A stretch of 64,000 nucleotides of DNA from JAFMJV01 sp963800275 (GTDB taxonomy: Bacteria; Chloroflexota; Limnocylindria; Limnocylindrales; CSP1-4): contig CAWDAI010000007.1 of assembly GCA_963800275.1 (NCBI GenBank), positions 248,001-312,000 on the forward strand. The letters are read 5' to 3'. How positions within the stretch are numbered: position 1 is the first letter of the stretch; each line of letters starts with the position of its first letter. Of this stretch, positions 42,182-50,583 are shown piece after piece. The notes beneath the pieces are model-generated. The model was not told the DNA's origin. It ran no database searches and was given only the letters and a program-made list of their open reading frames with translations. A program made the position numbers and the translations under genes.

Positions 42182-42848
42182 CGAGCCGGTATCCGTACCC
42201 GCGGACCGTCACCAGCAGTCGCGCCGCGTCACCCAGCTTGTCGCGCAGGTAGTGCACGTAGGCATCGACCGCATTGGGCGTGACGGCCGCACCATAGGGC
42301 CAGGCGTGGTCCAGGAGCTGGTCGCGGCTCAGGACCTGACCGGGGTGCCGCAGGAAGCACTCCAGCAGGGCGTGCTCGCGCGGGCTCAGCGCGATCGGCT
42401 GGCCCTGCACCTCGACCCGATGCGAGGCCTCCTCCATGCGGATGGGACCGGCCGAGAGGACCGCACCCTCGCGCGGCGGCGCCGACGTGCCGCGGCGACC
42501 CAGGGCCCGTACCCGTGCGGCCAGCTCGGCGAAGGCGAACGGCTTGACCAGGTAGTCGTCGGCTCCGGTGTCCAGCCCGGTGACCCGGTCGGCGACCGTG
42601 TCGCGCGCGGTGAGCATCAGGATCGGGATGGCCAGCCCCTTCGACCGGATGGTCCGGGCCACCTCGAAGCCGCTCAGGTCGGGCAGGCCGATGTCGAGGA
42701 TGATGACGTCGAGGCCGCCGCCGAGCTGGGCCAGGTCCAGCGCCTCGCGGCCCCCACCGGTCGCTTCCACCACGTGCCCCTCGCCTTCGAGCATGCGTGA
42801 CAGCAGCTGTCGAAGCCGATCGTCGTCCTCCACCAGGAGCAGGTGCAT
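42171..42848 (-). CDS. OmpR/PhoB-type response regulator
   Basis: A 225-residue two-component regulator. The receiver domain has the acidic pocket VEDDD and phospho-acceptor Asp52 (IILDIGLPDLSG). The C-terminal winged helix has LSPREHALLECFLRHPGQ and ends with TVRGYGYRLDDD. It is the first gene of the run that continues with the kinase, HtrA, the flavocytochrome and the FMN-binding protein, and probably controls that run. Confidence 0.94.
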   Translation of the reverse strand: MHLLLVEDDDRLRQLLSRMLEGEGHVVEATGGGREALDLAQLGGGLDVIILDIGLPDLSGFEVARTIRSKGLAIPILMLTARDTVADRVTGLDTGADDYLVKPFAFAELAARVRALGRRGTSAPPREGAVLSAGPIRMEEASHRVEVQGQPIALSPREHALLECFLRHPGQVLSRDQLLDHAWPYGAAVTPNAVDAYVHYLRDKLGDAARLLVTVRGYGYRLDDD

Positions 42849-42949
42849 GGCTGCAGCCTAGCGCCAAGCGCCGAGCTGCCGGTCGAACGTGGCCGCGCTC
42901 ATGGGCGTGACGGCGCGTCGCTCGCGGGCCGGAGCCGCCGCGCCGAGCG

Positions 42950-43934
42950 TCAGTCGAGCTCGGAGGTAGCGAAGAATTCGCGCCCCGGGCCGGTCGCTGC
43001 GAGCTGCGCCGGCGACAGCTGCAGTCCGGCCCGGTCCGCAGCCGCAAGCAGAGCCCCGTAGGCGGGCTCCAGTCTCGCGACCGCGACGGTGTGTTCCGGC
43101 AGCTCGGCGGCGATGGCGTCGCGCAGGTGAGAGCCACGGCTGCGCAACAGGCCGCCCGCGAGGACCACGCAGGGATGCTCGAGGCCCAGGCCGACGCGCC
43201 GGGCGGCTGCTCGGATGTACTCGGTCATCCGCCGGCCATGGGCAGACACCAGGCGCTCGGATACGGGGTCGCCCGTATGGGCCGCCTCCAGCAGCGCGGG
43301 CGCCAGTCGGGACACGCTGCGGTAGCCGGCGCCGCCGGTACGCGTGATGGCATAGACCAGCGCCTCGACCGAGTCGACCCCGAAGATGCGCAGTGCGACC
43401 GGCTCATAGGCCTGCCGCCGGCCTTCGCCGTACTCGGCCCGGATGAGTCCGTCGTAGACGATCCGGCCCAGCTCGCTGGCCCCTGCCCGTTCCATGCGCT
43501 CGCCGGAGAACCAGGCGGTCCCATCGGGACCGCGCGCCGCGATGGCCCCGCCGGTGCCCAGCACCAGTGCCACGCCGACGCCGTCGTCGGTCCCCGCGCG
43601 CAAGCGAGTTGAAGGCGTCGTTGGTGACGATGGGGGGCTGGTCGAGCGCGAGTCGGGCAGCGATCCCATCGAGATAGAAGGCCACGTCCTCGTCCCAGTC
43701 CGCGCCACACACGCCGAAGCAGCAAGCGCCGAGATCCGCACTGCCGGCTCCGGCCGCGCGCAGTGCCTGCTCCACGCTCGCGACCACGTTGTCCACCGCC
43801 CGGCTCGGCGGCGACTCGCTGTGGATGTCTGACGAGCCCGCGCGACCGGCACCGACGACCTGGCCCGCGGCGTCGGCCACGAGCGCGATCGACTTGGTCG
43901 CGCCGCCATCGAGGCCCAGCAGCAGCCGGCTCAT
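42950..43934 (-). pseudogene. BadF/BcrA-type sugar kinase (GlcNAc-kinase-like), frameshifted as sequenced
   Basis: ATPase of the BadF/BadG/BcrA family, where many members phosphorylate N-acetylglucosamine. The N-terminal frame from 43934 has the phosphate loop LGLDGGATKS and runs correctly to TNDAFNSL. The rest (RAGTDDGVGVALVLGTG to the stop at 42950) is in another frame. Removing one base at 43602-43603 joins them into a 327-residue kinase of normal length. It lies 13 bases after the GH4 gene and ends the operon. Confidence 0.82.
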
Positions 43935-43947
43935 GGCCAGCTGACGG

Positions 43948-45255
43948 TCAACGCAGCAGGCGCGCCGGGAGCAGGTCGCGCTGGGCCGCGGCCATCTCGT
44001 CGTAGAGCGCCTCCGCCACGCGGAACTCGGTCATCCAGGGGTGGCTCGACAGGGCCTGGATCGCGGCGTGGCGGTCGCCCGACCAGGCCGCGTCGGCGGT
44101 GACGTACTGGTACTCCGCGAGCTGCTTGATGAGGCCCGCCACATGGTGTGGCAGGGCCGGCGTGGGCTCGGGCTGGACGCCGTCCTTGTCGACCCTGGCG
44201 AAGACCTCCACCACCACGTCCTCGTCGAACCCGGGCAGGGCCCCACCCACGTTGGGCGTGTTGACCGGCAGGTCCAGGCCCAGGTCGTTGTAGTAGGCGT
44301 CGATGGCATCGAGCGCGAGCTCCAGCTCGAAGATGCCGCCCCGTGACCGCTCGGGGTCGAGCTGGGGATCGTCCTGCTGGCCCTGCTCCAGGTAGTGGGC
44401 CCAGTAGTCGGGTACCCACGAGAGGATGTCCTGGGCTCGTGTCGTGGGCTTGGCGGCGAGCTCCTCCACCATCTCGCCACGGTAGTAGTAGTAGCGCAGG
44501 TACTGGGCCGGGATGGCGTCCATGGTCACCGCCAGCTCCACGAGCCGACGGTCATGGGGGTCGACGTCCTCGCGGCCCTGCATCTCCGCCCAGGCCGCGC
44601 GGATCGCGGGCATGGCGTCGTCGGCCCCGTCGTACTGCGACTGATAGCTCCAGGTCGTGTGGTTGAGGCCCACCATGCGGGCGCTGATCCTGGTGCGGTC
44701 CAGGCCGGCCGCGTCGGCCAGCTCCATGGGGAAGTCGTAGGTGCCCTCGCAGAACGAGGTGAAGGGGATCTCGGTGTGGCGGGTCGCCGCCTGGGCCACG
44801 ATGTTGACGGGGTTGGTGTAGTTGAAGATGCGGGCGCGCGGCGCCACCGCCCTGAGGGTCTCGACCACGCCCTGCAGGACGTGGATCGAGCGCAGGGCCA
44901 TGAAGAAACCGCCCGGCCCCTGGGTCTCCTGGCCGATGATCCCGTAGCGCAGGGGGATCTGCTCGTCGAGGACTCGTGCCTCGAAACCGCCGGGACGGTA
45001 GCTGCTGAGGACCGCATCCACGTCGCTCAGGCCCGCGCGCTGGTCGGTCGTGGCGCGGAAGCGCAGGTCCAGCCCACGGGCGGCGGTCATCCGCTCGGCC
45101 ACACGCCGCACGATCGCGAGCCGTTCCGCATCGAGGTCGATGAGCACGATCTCGGTACCGGCGAAGCGCTGGCCGTGATTGTGGATGAAGGCAGCCATGG
45201 TGCCGGCTGCACGCGTGGAGCCACCACCGAGGTAGGCCAGGCGGATCGATGCCAC
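43948..45255 (-). CDS. Glycoside hydrolase family 4 enzyme
   Basis: NAD- and Mn-dependent glycosidase of 435 residues. The Rossmann motif is YLGGGSTR (residues 8-15). NYTNPV (145-150), Cys169 (SFCEGTYD) and Asn198-His199 (LNHTTW) form the metal and sugar site. GH4 members act on 6-phospho-glycosides or free glycosides such as alpha-galactosides and glucuronides. The exact substrate is open. It sits between an importer and a sugar kinase, so it probably splits an imported disaccharide, with the kinase acting on a released sugar. Confidence 0.92.
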   Translation of the reverse strand: MASIRLAYLGGGSTRAAGTMAAFIHNHGQRFAGTEIVLIDLDAERLAIVRRVAERMTAARGLDLRFRATTDQRAGLSDVDAVLSSYRPGGFEARVLDEQIPLRYGIIGQETQGPGGFFMALRSIHVLQGVVETLRAVAPRARIFNYTNPVNIVAQAATRHTEIPFTSFCEGTYDFPMELADAAGLDRTRISARMVGLNHTTWSYQSQYDGADDAMPAIRAAWAEMQGREDVDPHDRRLVELAVTMDAIPAQYLRYYYYRGEMVEELAAKPTTRAQDILSWVPDYWAHYLEQGQQDDPQLDPERSRGGIFELELALDAIDAYYNDLGLDLPVNTPNVGGALPGFDEDVVVEVFARVDKDGVQPEPTPALPHHVAGLIKQLAEYQYVTADAAWSGDRHAAIQALSSHPWMTEFRVAEALYDEMAAAQRDLLPARLLR

Positions 45256-45258
45256 TGA

Positions 45259-46083
45259 TTACTCCTTGACGGCGCCCGTGAGGAAGCCACGGACGAAATG
45301 ACGCTGCAAAAAGGCGTAGAAGATGATGACGGGGAGCGCCACCAGCACGGCTGCGGCTGCCACCACCGTCTGGTCCGTGACCCGCTGCGCGCCCGCGAAG
45401 AAGGATAGCGCCAGCGGGGCGGTGAACACGCGTCCCGAGGGGTTCATCACGAGGGCCAGCAGGAAGTCGTTCCAGGTGTACATGAAGATGAGCACCGAGA
45501 GGGTTAGGATGGCGGGCCAGGCCGAGGGTACGAGGACGCCCACGAGGGTGCGGAAGTGGCCGGCGCCGTCCACGCGGGCGGCCTCGGTGATCGATCTCGG
45601 CGCGGAGCGGAAGAAGCCGCGCATCCAGAACGTGCCCAGCGTCACCGAGACCCCGATCTGGGGCAGGATCAACGCCGGCAGGCTGTCCAGCAGGCGCCAC
45701 TCCTTGAACATCTGGTACAGCGGGATGATCAGGGATTCGTAGGGGATGATGAGCCCGGTGATGAGGATGAAGAAGATGAGCGAGGAACCGGGGAAGCGCA
45801 TCGTGCCCAGGGCGTAGCCAGCGAGCACGGAGAAGATGACCGACACGACCACCACCGTGAAGGCCACGATCGCGCTGTTGATCAGGGCTTCGTCGAAGCG
45901 GCCCTCGTTCCAGGCCGTGGCGAAGTTGTCGAAGGTGATCTGCGTCGGCAGGCTGAAGCCGGTGATGATCTCGTTGGACGGCGTCAGGGCCAGGGTCAGG
46001 ACGGAGATCAGGGGGTAGATCGCGATGACCGCGAAGATGATGAGCAGGAAGTGGGTGGCCACACGCTCGGTCGTGGTGCTCAC
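45259..46083 (-). CDS. Carbohydrate ABC transporter permease (MalG type)
   Basis: CUT1 importer inner permease, 274 residues and six helices. The EAA loop that contacts the ATPase is EAARVDGAGHFRTLVGVLVP. Its ATG overlaps the MalF-type stop by four bases and its stop lies three bases before the GH4 start. No ATPase gene is in this operon, so a shared MsiK-like ATPase elsewhere is likely. Confidence 0.93.
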   Translation of the reverse strand: MSTTTERVATHFLLIIFAVIAIYPLISVLTLALTPSNEIITGFSLPTQITFDNFATAWNEGRFDEALINSAIVAFTVVVVSVIFSVLAGYALGTMRFPGSSLIFFILITGLIIPYESLIIPLYQMFKEWRLLDSLPALILPQIGVSVTLGTFWMRGFFRSAPRSITEAARVDGAGHFRTLVGVLVPSAWPAILTLSVLIFMYTWNDFLLALVMNPSGRVFTAPLALSFFAGAQRVTDQTVVAAAAVLVALPVIIFYAFLQRHFVRGFLTGAVKE

Positions 46084-46994
46084 CGGCCGGGCTCCGGCTC
46101 GCCGCGCTCACCGATGCGCACGATGAGGATGGCCACGACCAGGATGAGGCCGGTGAGGATGACGCCGATGGCCGAGCCTGTGCCCAGGCGCCGGGCCTCG
46201 AAGCCGAGCTCGTAGAGCAGCACCGAGGGCGTGGTCGTGGCGTCTCCGGGGCCGCCGCCGGTGGAGACCCAGATGAGGTCGAAGTTGCGCAGGGCGAAGA
46301 TGACCGTCAGCGTCAGCGCGACCACCAGCTCGTTGCGCAGGCTGGGCAGCGTGACCGCGAAGAACTCCTGCACCGGGCCGGCACCGTCGACACGAGCGGC
46401 GTCATACAGGTCCGCCGGGATCTTCTGCACCCCGGCCACGAACAGGACCATGCACAGGCCGGCGTTGAACCAGGTGCCCACGAGGCCGATGGCCGGGAGC
46501 GCCCAATCGAAGTCGCCGAGCCAGGCCCGCGTCACGCCGTCCAGGCCGATGAGCCGCAGAAACTCGTTGACGATCCCGTTCTGGGAGTAGATCCAGACCC
46601 AGGCGATGGCGATGACCACCATGGCGATGGTCTGGGGCAGGAAGAGGGCGACCCGGTAGCCCGCGATGCCGCGGATGCGGATCCGCGAGAGCAGCGCTGC
46701 CAGCAGCAGCCCGATGGTGATGGGCAGCAGCGAGTAGAAGAAGATCAGGATGAAGGAGCGCAGGAAGGCGGAGTAGATGTCCGGGTCGGTCAGGACCTCG
46801 ACGTAGTTGTCGAACCCGACCGGCTTGGGCTCCCCGATGCCCTTCCACTTGGTGAACGAGATCTGGACGTTCTGGATGAACGGCCAGATGCCGAAGATCA
46901 GGAAGGCGATGAACGCCGGCGCGACGTAGAGGTAGCCGACGAGGCGCGGCTCGCCCGGGGGTCCTCCCGAGCGAGCCGCGAACCTCGGTCTCAA
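46080..46994 (-). CDS. Carbohydrate ABC transporter permease (MalF type)
   Basis: CUT1 importer permease, 304 residues and six helices. Its EAA loop is DAARVDGAGPVQEFFAVTLP. It follows the binding-protein gene by seven bases and overlaps the MalG-type gene by four. Confidence 0.93.
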   Translation of the reverse strand: MRPRFAARSGGPPGEPRLVGYLYVAPAFIAFLIFGIWPFIQNVQISFTKWKGIGEPKPVGFDNYVEVLTDPDIYSAFLRSFILIFFYSLLPITIGLLLAALLSRIRIRGIAGYRVALFLPQTIAMVVIAIAWVWIYSQNGIVNEFLRLIGLDGVTRAWLGDFDWALPAIGLVGTWFNAGLCMVLFVAGVQKIPADLYDAARVDGAGPVQEFFAVTLPSLRNELVVALTLTVIFALRNFDLIWVSTGGGPGDATTTPSVLLYELGFEARRLGTGSAIGVILTGLILVVAILIVRIGERGEPEPGR

Positions 46995-47001
46995 GTGCGA
47001 C

Positions 47002-48324
47002 CTACCGGTCGGCCTGGAAATCGGCCCAGTCGGACTGGACGTCGTTCACGTAGTCTTCGGGGCTGATCCGGCCGCCGATGAGCTCCTGCAGGCCCGCGGT
47101 CATGGTGTCGTACATGGTGTCGCTGGCCCAGTCCTGGTAGAAGGTCAGGCCGTCATCGGCGGAGACCTTGTTCCAGGCGGTGTAGGTGTCGGCGGTCAGC
47201 GGGTCGGTCGCTTCGCCCACGGCACCGGCTGCGGCCGGGATGCGTCCGGCGTCGAAGTAGACCTGGCCCTTGTCGGGGTTGATCACGTAGTCGATGATCG
47301 CCGCCGCCAGGTCCGGGTTCTGTGACTTGGAGGAGATGTGCAGGGGCATGGAGACCGAGGATGTCGCCACGGTCTTGCCCGACTCGCCGACGGGTGGGGC
47401 GAAGAAGCCCACGTTATCCCCCATGCGCTCGTACAGTCCGGCCGTCAGCCAGTTGCCGGCGGGGAGGAAGACGCCGTCACCGGCCGCGAACTCCTGCCAC
47501 GCCTGGTCGTAGTCGAGGCCGTTGGCATCGGGGCTGATGTAGCCGTCGTCGACCCAGCCCTTGAAGGCGGTGAAGCCGGCGAGGTCGTCCGCCGACGCGT
47601 AATCGGCGCCTTCCCGGCCGAAGACCCAGTCGCGCATGTCCGCAGCGTCGATGAACGCGTCCTGCGCGATGCTCGCGGTGTGCATGGCGGGGAAGCCGTT
47701 GAGGTTGCCCAGCTTGATGGGCAGCTCACCCGCGTCCTTGGCCGCGGCCAGCGCGGCCTCGAACTCGGTGAAGGTGGTCGGGACCTCCAGGCCCAGGGCC
47801 GCCAGCTTCTCCTTGTTGTAGAAGACGCCCACGACCTCGGCCGACTCGGAGATGCCCCAGCGGGGCCCCTCGCCGAACTGGCCGTCCTCGGTGAAGCGCC
47901 ACTGGTCCATCGTGCCGGGGCCGAACCAGTCGTCCCAGCCGTAGGCTTCGTAGTAGGGCTCCAGGCTGGTGATGAGCCCGGCCTCCACCAGCGCGCCATC
48001 GTGGACGTAGCCCTGGTTGCCCCAGATGATGTCGGGTGCGTCCGGCAGATCGGCCACGTTGAGCATGGTCGCGATGTGCGAGTCCCAGTCCTTGAAGGAC
48101 GTCTCGATGGTGACGTTGGGGTACTCGGCCATGAACATGTCGGTCAGCTCGGTGAGGCTGCCGGTCGAGGCATTCTCGGCCGCGATCCGGATGGTCACGT
48201 CACCGATGTCGCCCCAGCCGTCCGTCTGGACGTCCTGGGCTGCTGCTGGCCCGCCAAGGGCCGCGAGCATGAGCGCACTGCCACCCAGCGCGCTGATGCG
48301 GGTGAAGGTCGATCGTCTAGTCAT
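47002..48324 (-). CDS. Carbohydrate ABC transporter substrate-binding protein
   Basis: Extracytoplasmic sugar receptor of 440 residues, family SBP_bac_1 (CUT1). A signal peptide ends at PAAAQ (residue ~29). The mature protein has the usual ...FKDWDSHIATMLNV and VFLPAGNWLTAGL segments. There is no lipobox Cys, as with the other receptor in this window. GGAGGAG lies upstream of the ATG at slightly long spacing. It lies in an operon with GH4 and kinase genes. Confidence 0.92.
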   Translation of the reverse strand: MTRRSTFTRISALGGSALMLAALGGPAAAQDVQTDGWGDIGDVTIRIAAENASTGSLTELTDMFMAEYPNVTIETSFKDWDSHIATMLNVADLPDAPDIIWGNQGYVHDGALVEAGLITSLEPYYEAYGWDDWFGPGTMDQWRFTEDGQFGEGPRWGISESAEVVGVFYNKEKLAALGLEVPTTFTEFEAALAAAKDAGELPIKLGNLNGFPAMHTASIAQDAFIDAADMRDWVFGREGADYASADDLAGFTAFKGWVDDGYISPDANGLDYDQAWQEFAAGDGVFLPAGNWLTAGLYERMGDNVGFFAPPVGESGKTVATSSVSMPLHISSKSQNPDLAAAIIDYVINPDKGQVYFDAGRIPAAAGAVGEATDPLTADTYTAWNKVSADDGLTFYQDWASDTMYDTMTAGLQELIGGRISPEDYVNDVQSDWADFQADR

Positions 48325-48369
48325 CTTGACCTCTGCTCCTCCTTGCCCGGAAAAGGCCCGGACTGCCTG

Positions 48370-49152
48370 CTACGCGCCACCCGGGTGGGCGGCTTCGTCG
48401 AGCCAGATCTCAGCACCGCCGCAGCGGTGGATGAATGACGCCGGCCACTCCGGCGTGTAGTCGTCGGTTTCGAGGACGCGCTGCGCGGCGCCTCGCTTGT
48501 CCGCACCGTGGATGACGAGCCGAACCTGCCGCGAGACCCCGCAGATGGTATCGAGCCCGACCGAGACACCGTGGCCCGGCACCTCGTCGAGCGAGGCGAA
48601 GTCGGGGAAGGTGGCCATGTTGTCACGCCGCGTCGTCTCGGCCAGGGGGATGATCGTGACCCCGCTGTCGAAGGGCATGCCCGGTTTGACGAAGGCCACG
48701 TGGCCGTCGCTCGCACCGCTGGCGGCGATGAAGAGATCCACGCCGCCGGCCGCGACCAGTCTTGGCTCGTAGGCCGTGGGGTCGCGCGGATCGGGCAGCC
48801 AGACCTGGTCGTCGGGGATGGGCACGGCGGCAGCTTCGTTGATGGGTCCGGCGATCTCGACGCGGGCGAAGCGTCGGCAGCTGTAGTGCGCGTCGGCGGG
48901 GCAGTGCTCGAAGCCGCCGTCGGTCGCGGGCAGCACGTAGTCGTCCATCATGGCGATGACGAGGTGGCTCACGTCGGCGCCGCGCAAGCGTCTGGCAAGA
49001 GCCTGGTACGTGGTGCGCGGGCTGCGCCCGCCGGGACAGCCGAGCACGTAGCGCCGTCCGGCAGCACGAGCGTCATCGATGCCGGCGACGATCTCGTCGG
49101 CCAGCGCCGCGCCCAGGCTCTCGGCATCGGCGAACACGCGGACGCGGGTCAC
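48370..49152 (-). CDS. NagB/6-phosphogluconolactonase-family isomerase-deaminase
   Basis: A NagB/RpiA/PGL-fold protein of about 260 residues. The N-terminal phosphate loop is GCPGGRSPRTTYQAL. MMDDYV matches the catalytic Asp region, ASGASDGHVAFVKPG the active-site loop, and TTRRDN the typical NagB segment. It most likely deaminates and isomerises glucosamine-6-phosphate. The start is uncertain: GTG at 49152 is preferred because homology begins there; a TTG at 49200 adds 16 residues. It is the first gene of the GH4 operon, which points to amino sugars. Confidence 0.85.
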   Translation of the reverse strand: MTRVRVFADAESLGAALADEIVAGIDDARAAGRRYVLGCPGGRSPRTTYQALARRLRGADVSHLVIAMMDDYVLPATDGGFEHCPADAHYSCRRFARVEIAGPINEAAAVPIPDDQVWLPDPRDPTAYEPRLVAAGGVDLFIAASGASDGHVAFVKPGMPFDSGVTIIPLAETTRRDNMATFPDFASLDEVPGHGVSVGLDTICGVSRQVRLVIHGADKRGAAQRVLETDDYTPEWPASFIHRCGGAEIWLDEAAHPGGA

Positions 49153-49720
49153 GGCGTCACGCCCCGCGCCGGTGGCTCGGGGGCACGTTGACGCTGGCAA
49201 CGTGGATCAGCTGCGTTCCTCCTGCCGATGCCCATCGCCGCAAGCTGGGGGGTCCGCTGCGACCGGCCCTGCAAACGATATCACGCAGGATCGGAACCCC
49301 GACGGCCGACGGCCATGCCCGGCTGGGCCAGGCCCGTGGGCGATGCGCAGGGCCCTCGCGATCGGTCGGCTCGCACCGGCGCAGCCCTCGCGGATCACCG
49401 GCACGCTCACTCGCGTGATGACGGGTGGCGCGCGCCAGCGCGGAGTACGATGTTTGCCGCAAGGGGGCGAAAGGAGACGCCGTACGAGGGCCTGACCTGA
49501 CAGGCGATCGTTCGCGCCCCGATACGCGCACCAGGTGCCGACCACCGAGCCCGGACTCGATGGCCTGGTCGTGGCCACGAACCCGCTTGGTTCCTCTGCT
49601 ATCCGAACTTGCGTGGATGCCTCGTCCGTCGCGATCCGGTCCACTTCCAGCTGGTCCTCCGCGGCGGTCAAGGGCCGTCGATGGGCCATCGATCGATTGG
49701 GGGCATAGGAGACGAACCAG
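49153..49720. other. Long intergenic region without a recognisable gene
   Basis: A 568-base divergent gap between the NagB-like and SnoaL-like genes. It should hold both promoters, but I see no convincing -35/-10 pair. Open frames here on both strands have no RBS or domain. An AGGAGG on the minus strand (near 49216-49221) has no suitable start codon after it. An AT-rich patch with GATATC is near 49278. Confidence 0.5.
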
Positions 49721-50104
49721 ATGTCTACCGAACAGAACAAGGCCGTGGTCAAGCGCTGGATGACGCAGGTCCTCGAAGACGGTGACCTCGACGTCCTCGA
49801 CGAGGTCCTCTCTCCCGATTACGTCAACCCGGCCATGGGCGGGATCGACCGCACGGCCATGCGTGGACTCCTGACCCAGCTCGCTGCCGCAGGGTCCTGG
49901 CGCATGGAGGGCATCGAGCTCATCGCCGAAGGGGAAGAGGTGGTCGCCCGCTTCACCCTCCACGTCACCCAGCCGAACGGCGAGCAGGCCTCCGCCCAGG
50001 GCCTCACCTACTACCGCCTGGCCGACGGCAAGATCGTCGAGGACGATCCCTTCGGCCGTCCGGACCTGGCCCAGGTGCTGGGCATCACGCCACCGGCAGG
50101 CTGA
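49721..50104 (+). CDS. SnoaL-like ester cyclase-fold protein
   Basis: A 127-residue single-domain alpha+beta barrel protein of the SnoaL/NTF2-like group. NKAVVKRWMTQVLEDGDLDV and LSPDYVNPA form the helical start, and TYYRLADGKIVEDDPFGRPD the typical end. AGGAGA lies ten bases before the ATG. Members range from polyketide cyclases to limonene-epoxide-hydrolase-like and unknown proteins; the substrate is not predictable. Confidence 0.85.
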   Translation: MSTEQNKAVVKRWMTQVLEDGDLDVLDEVLSPDYVNPAMGGIDRTAMRGLLTQLAAAGSWRMEGIELIAEGEEVVARFTLHVTQPNGEQASAQGLTYYRLADGKIVEDDPFGRPDLAQVLGITPPAG

Positions 50105-50224
50105 GCCGCGGCCCAGCGGCCGGGCACTGGTTGCTGGCGATCCGGCTCGGGGGGCCACCGGGCCGGATCGTTCCCCAGGCCATCCGCTACGCTGCGGGCA
50201 CCGAGGAGCGTGGGAGGCGTGGGC

Positions 50225-50580
50225 GTGGACTGCACCAACTGCGGCGCGTGGAACGCGGCGTCACGCCGCTTCTGCCTGGCCTGCGGTACGGAGCTGGCCA
50301 AGGCCTGTCCCAGCTGCGGCGCGGCCAACGAGTCCATCGCCCGCTCCTGCGGCTCCTGCGGCTCGAGTCTCGATGACGTCGCGACCCCTGCGCCCGCCGC
50401 CCGCCGCCCGCCGCCGTCGCCTCTACGGAGCCCGAACGGCGTCTGGTGTCCGTCCTGCTCGGTCCGACGCCGGCGGAGATGGACGAGGCCCCAGCGGCCA
50501 GCGAGGCGGCCCGTGCATCACTGGCCGACCTGGGGGCGGCGCCATTGTCGGCCCGCTTCGACCGACTCGCGGACGCCTGA
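50225..50580 (+). pseudogene. Double zinc-ribbon protein, probably frameshifted
   Basis: The N-terminal ~45 residues carry two zinc ribbons: CTNCGAWN...CLACGTEL and CPSCGAAN...CGSCGSSL. After a Pro/Ala-rich run the frame changes. The frame ending at 50580 then reads TEPERRLVSVLLGPTPAEMDE and ends LADA. Zinc ribbons followed by ERRLVSVL are typical of the front of cyclase/ATPase proteins, but here the cyclase domain is missing. A one-base loss within 50391-50421 would explain the shift. The start is GTG at 50225 with GGGAGG upstream; 50210 or 50219 are alternatives. Confidence 0.5.
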
Positions 50581-50583
50581 TCC

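Noticed and set aside
49204..49260. A leader-peptide-like frame with AGGAGG before the NagB-like gene
   Set aside because: No standard start codon at a suitable distance from the AGGAGG.
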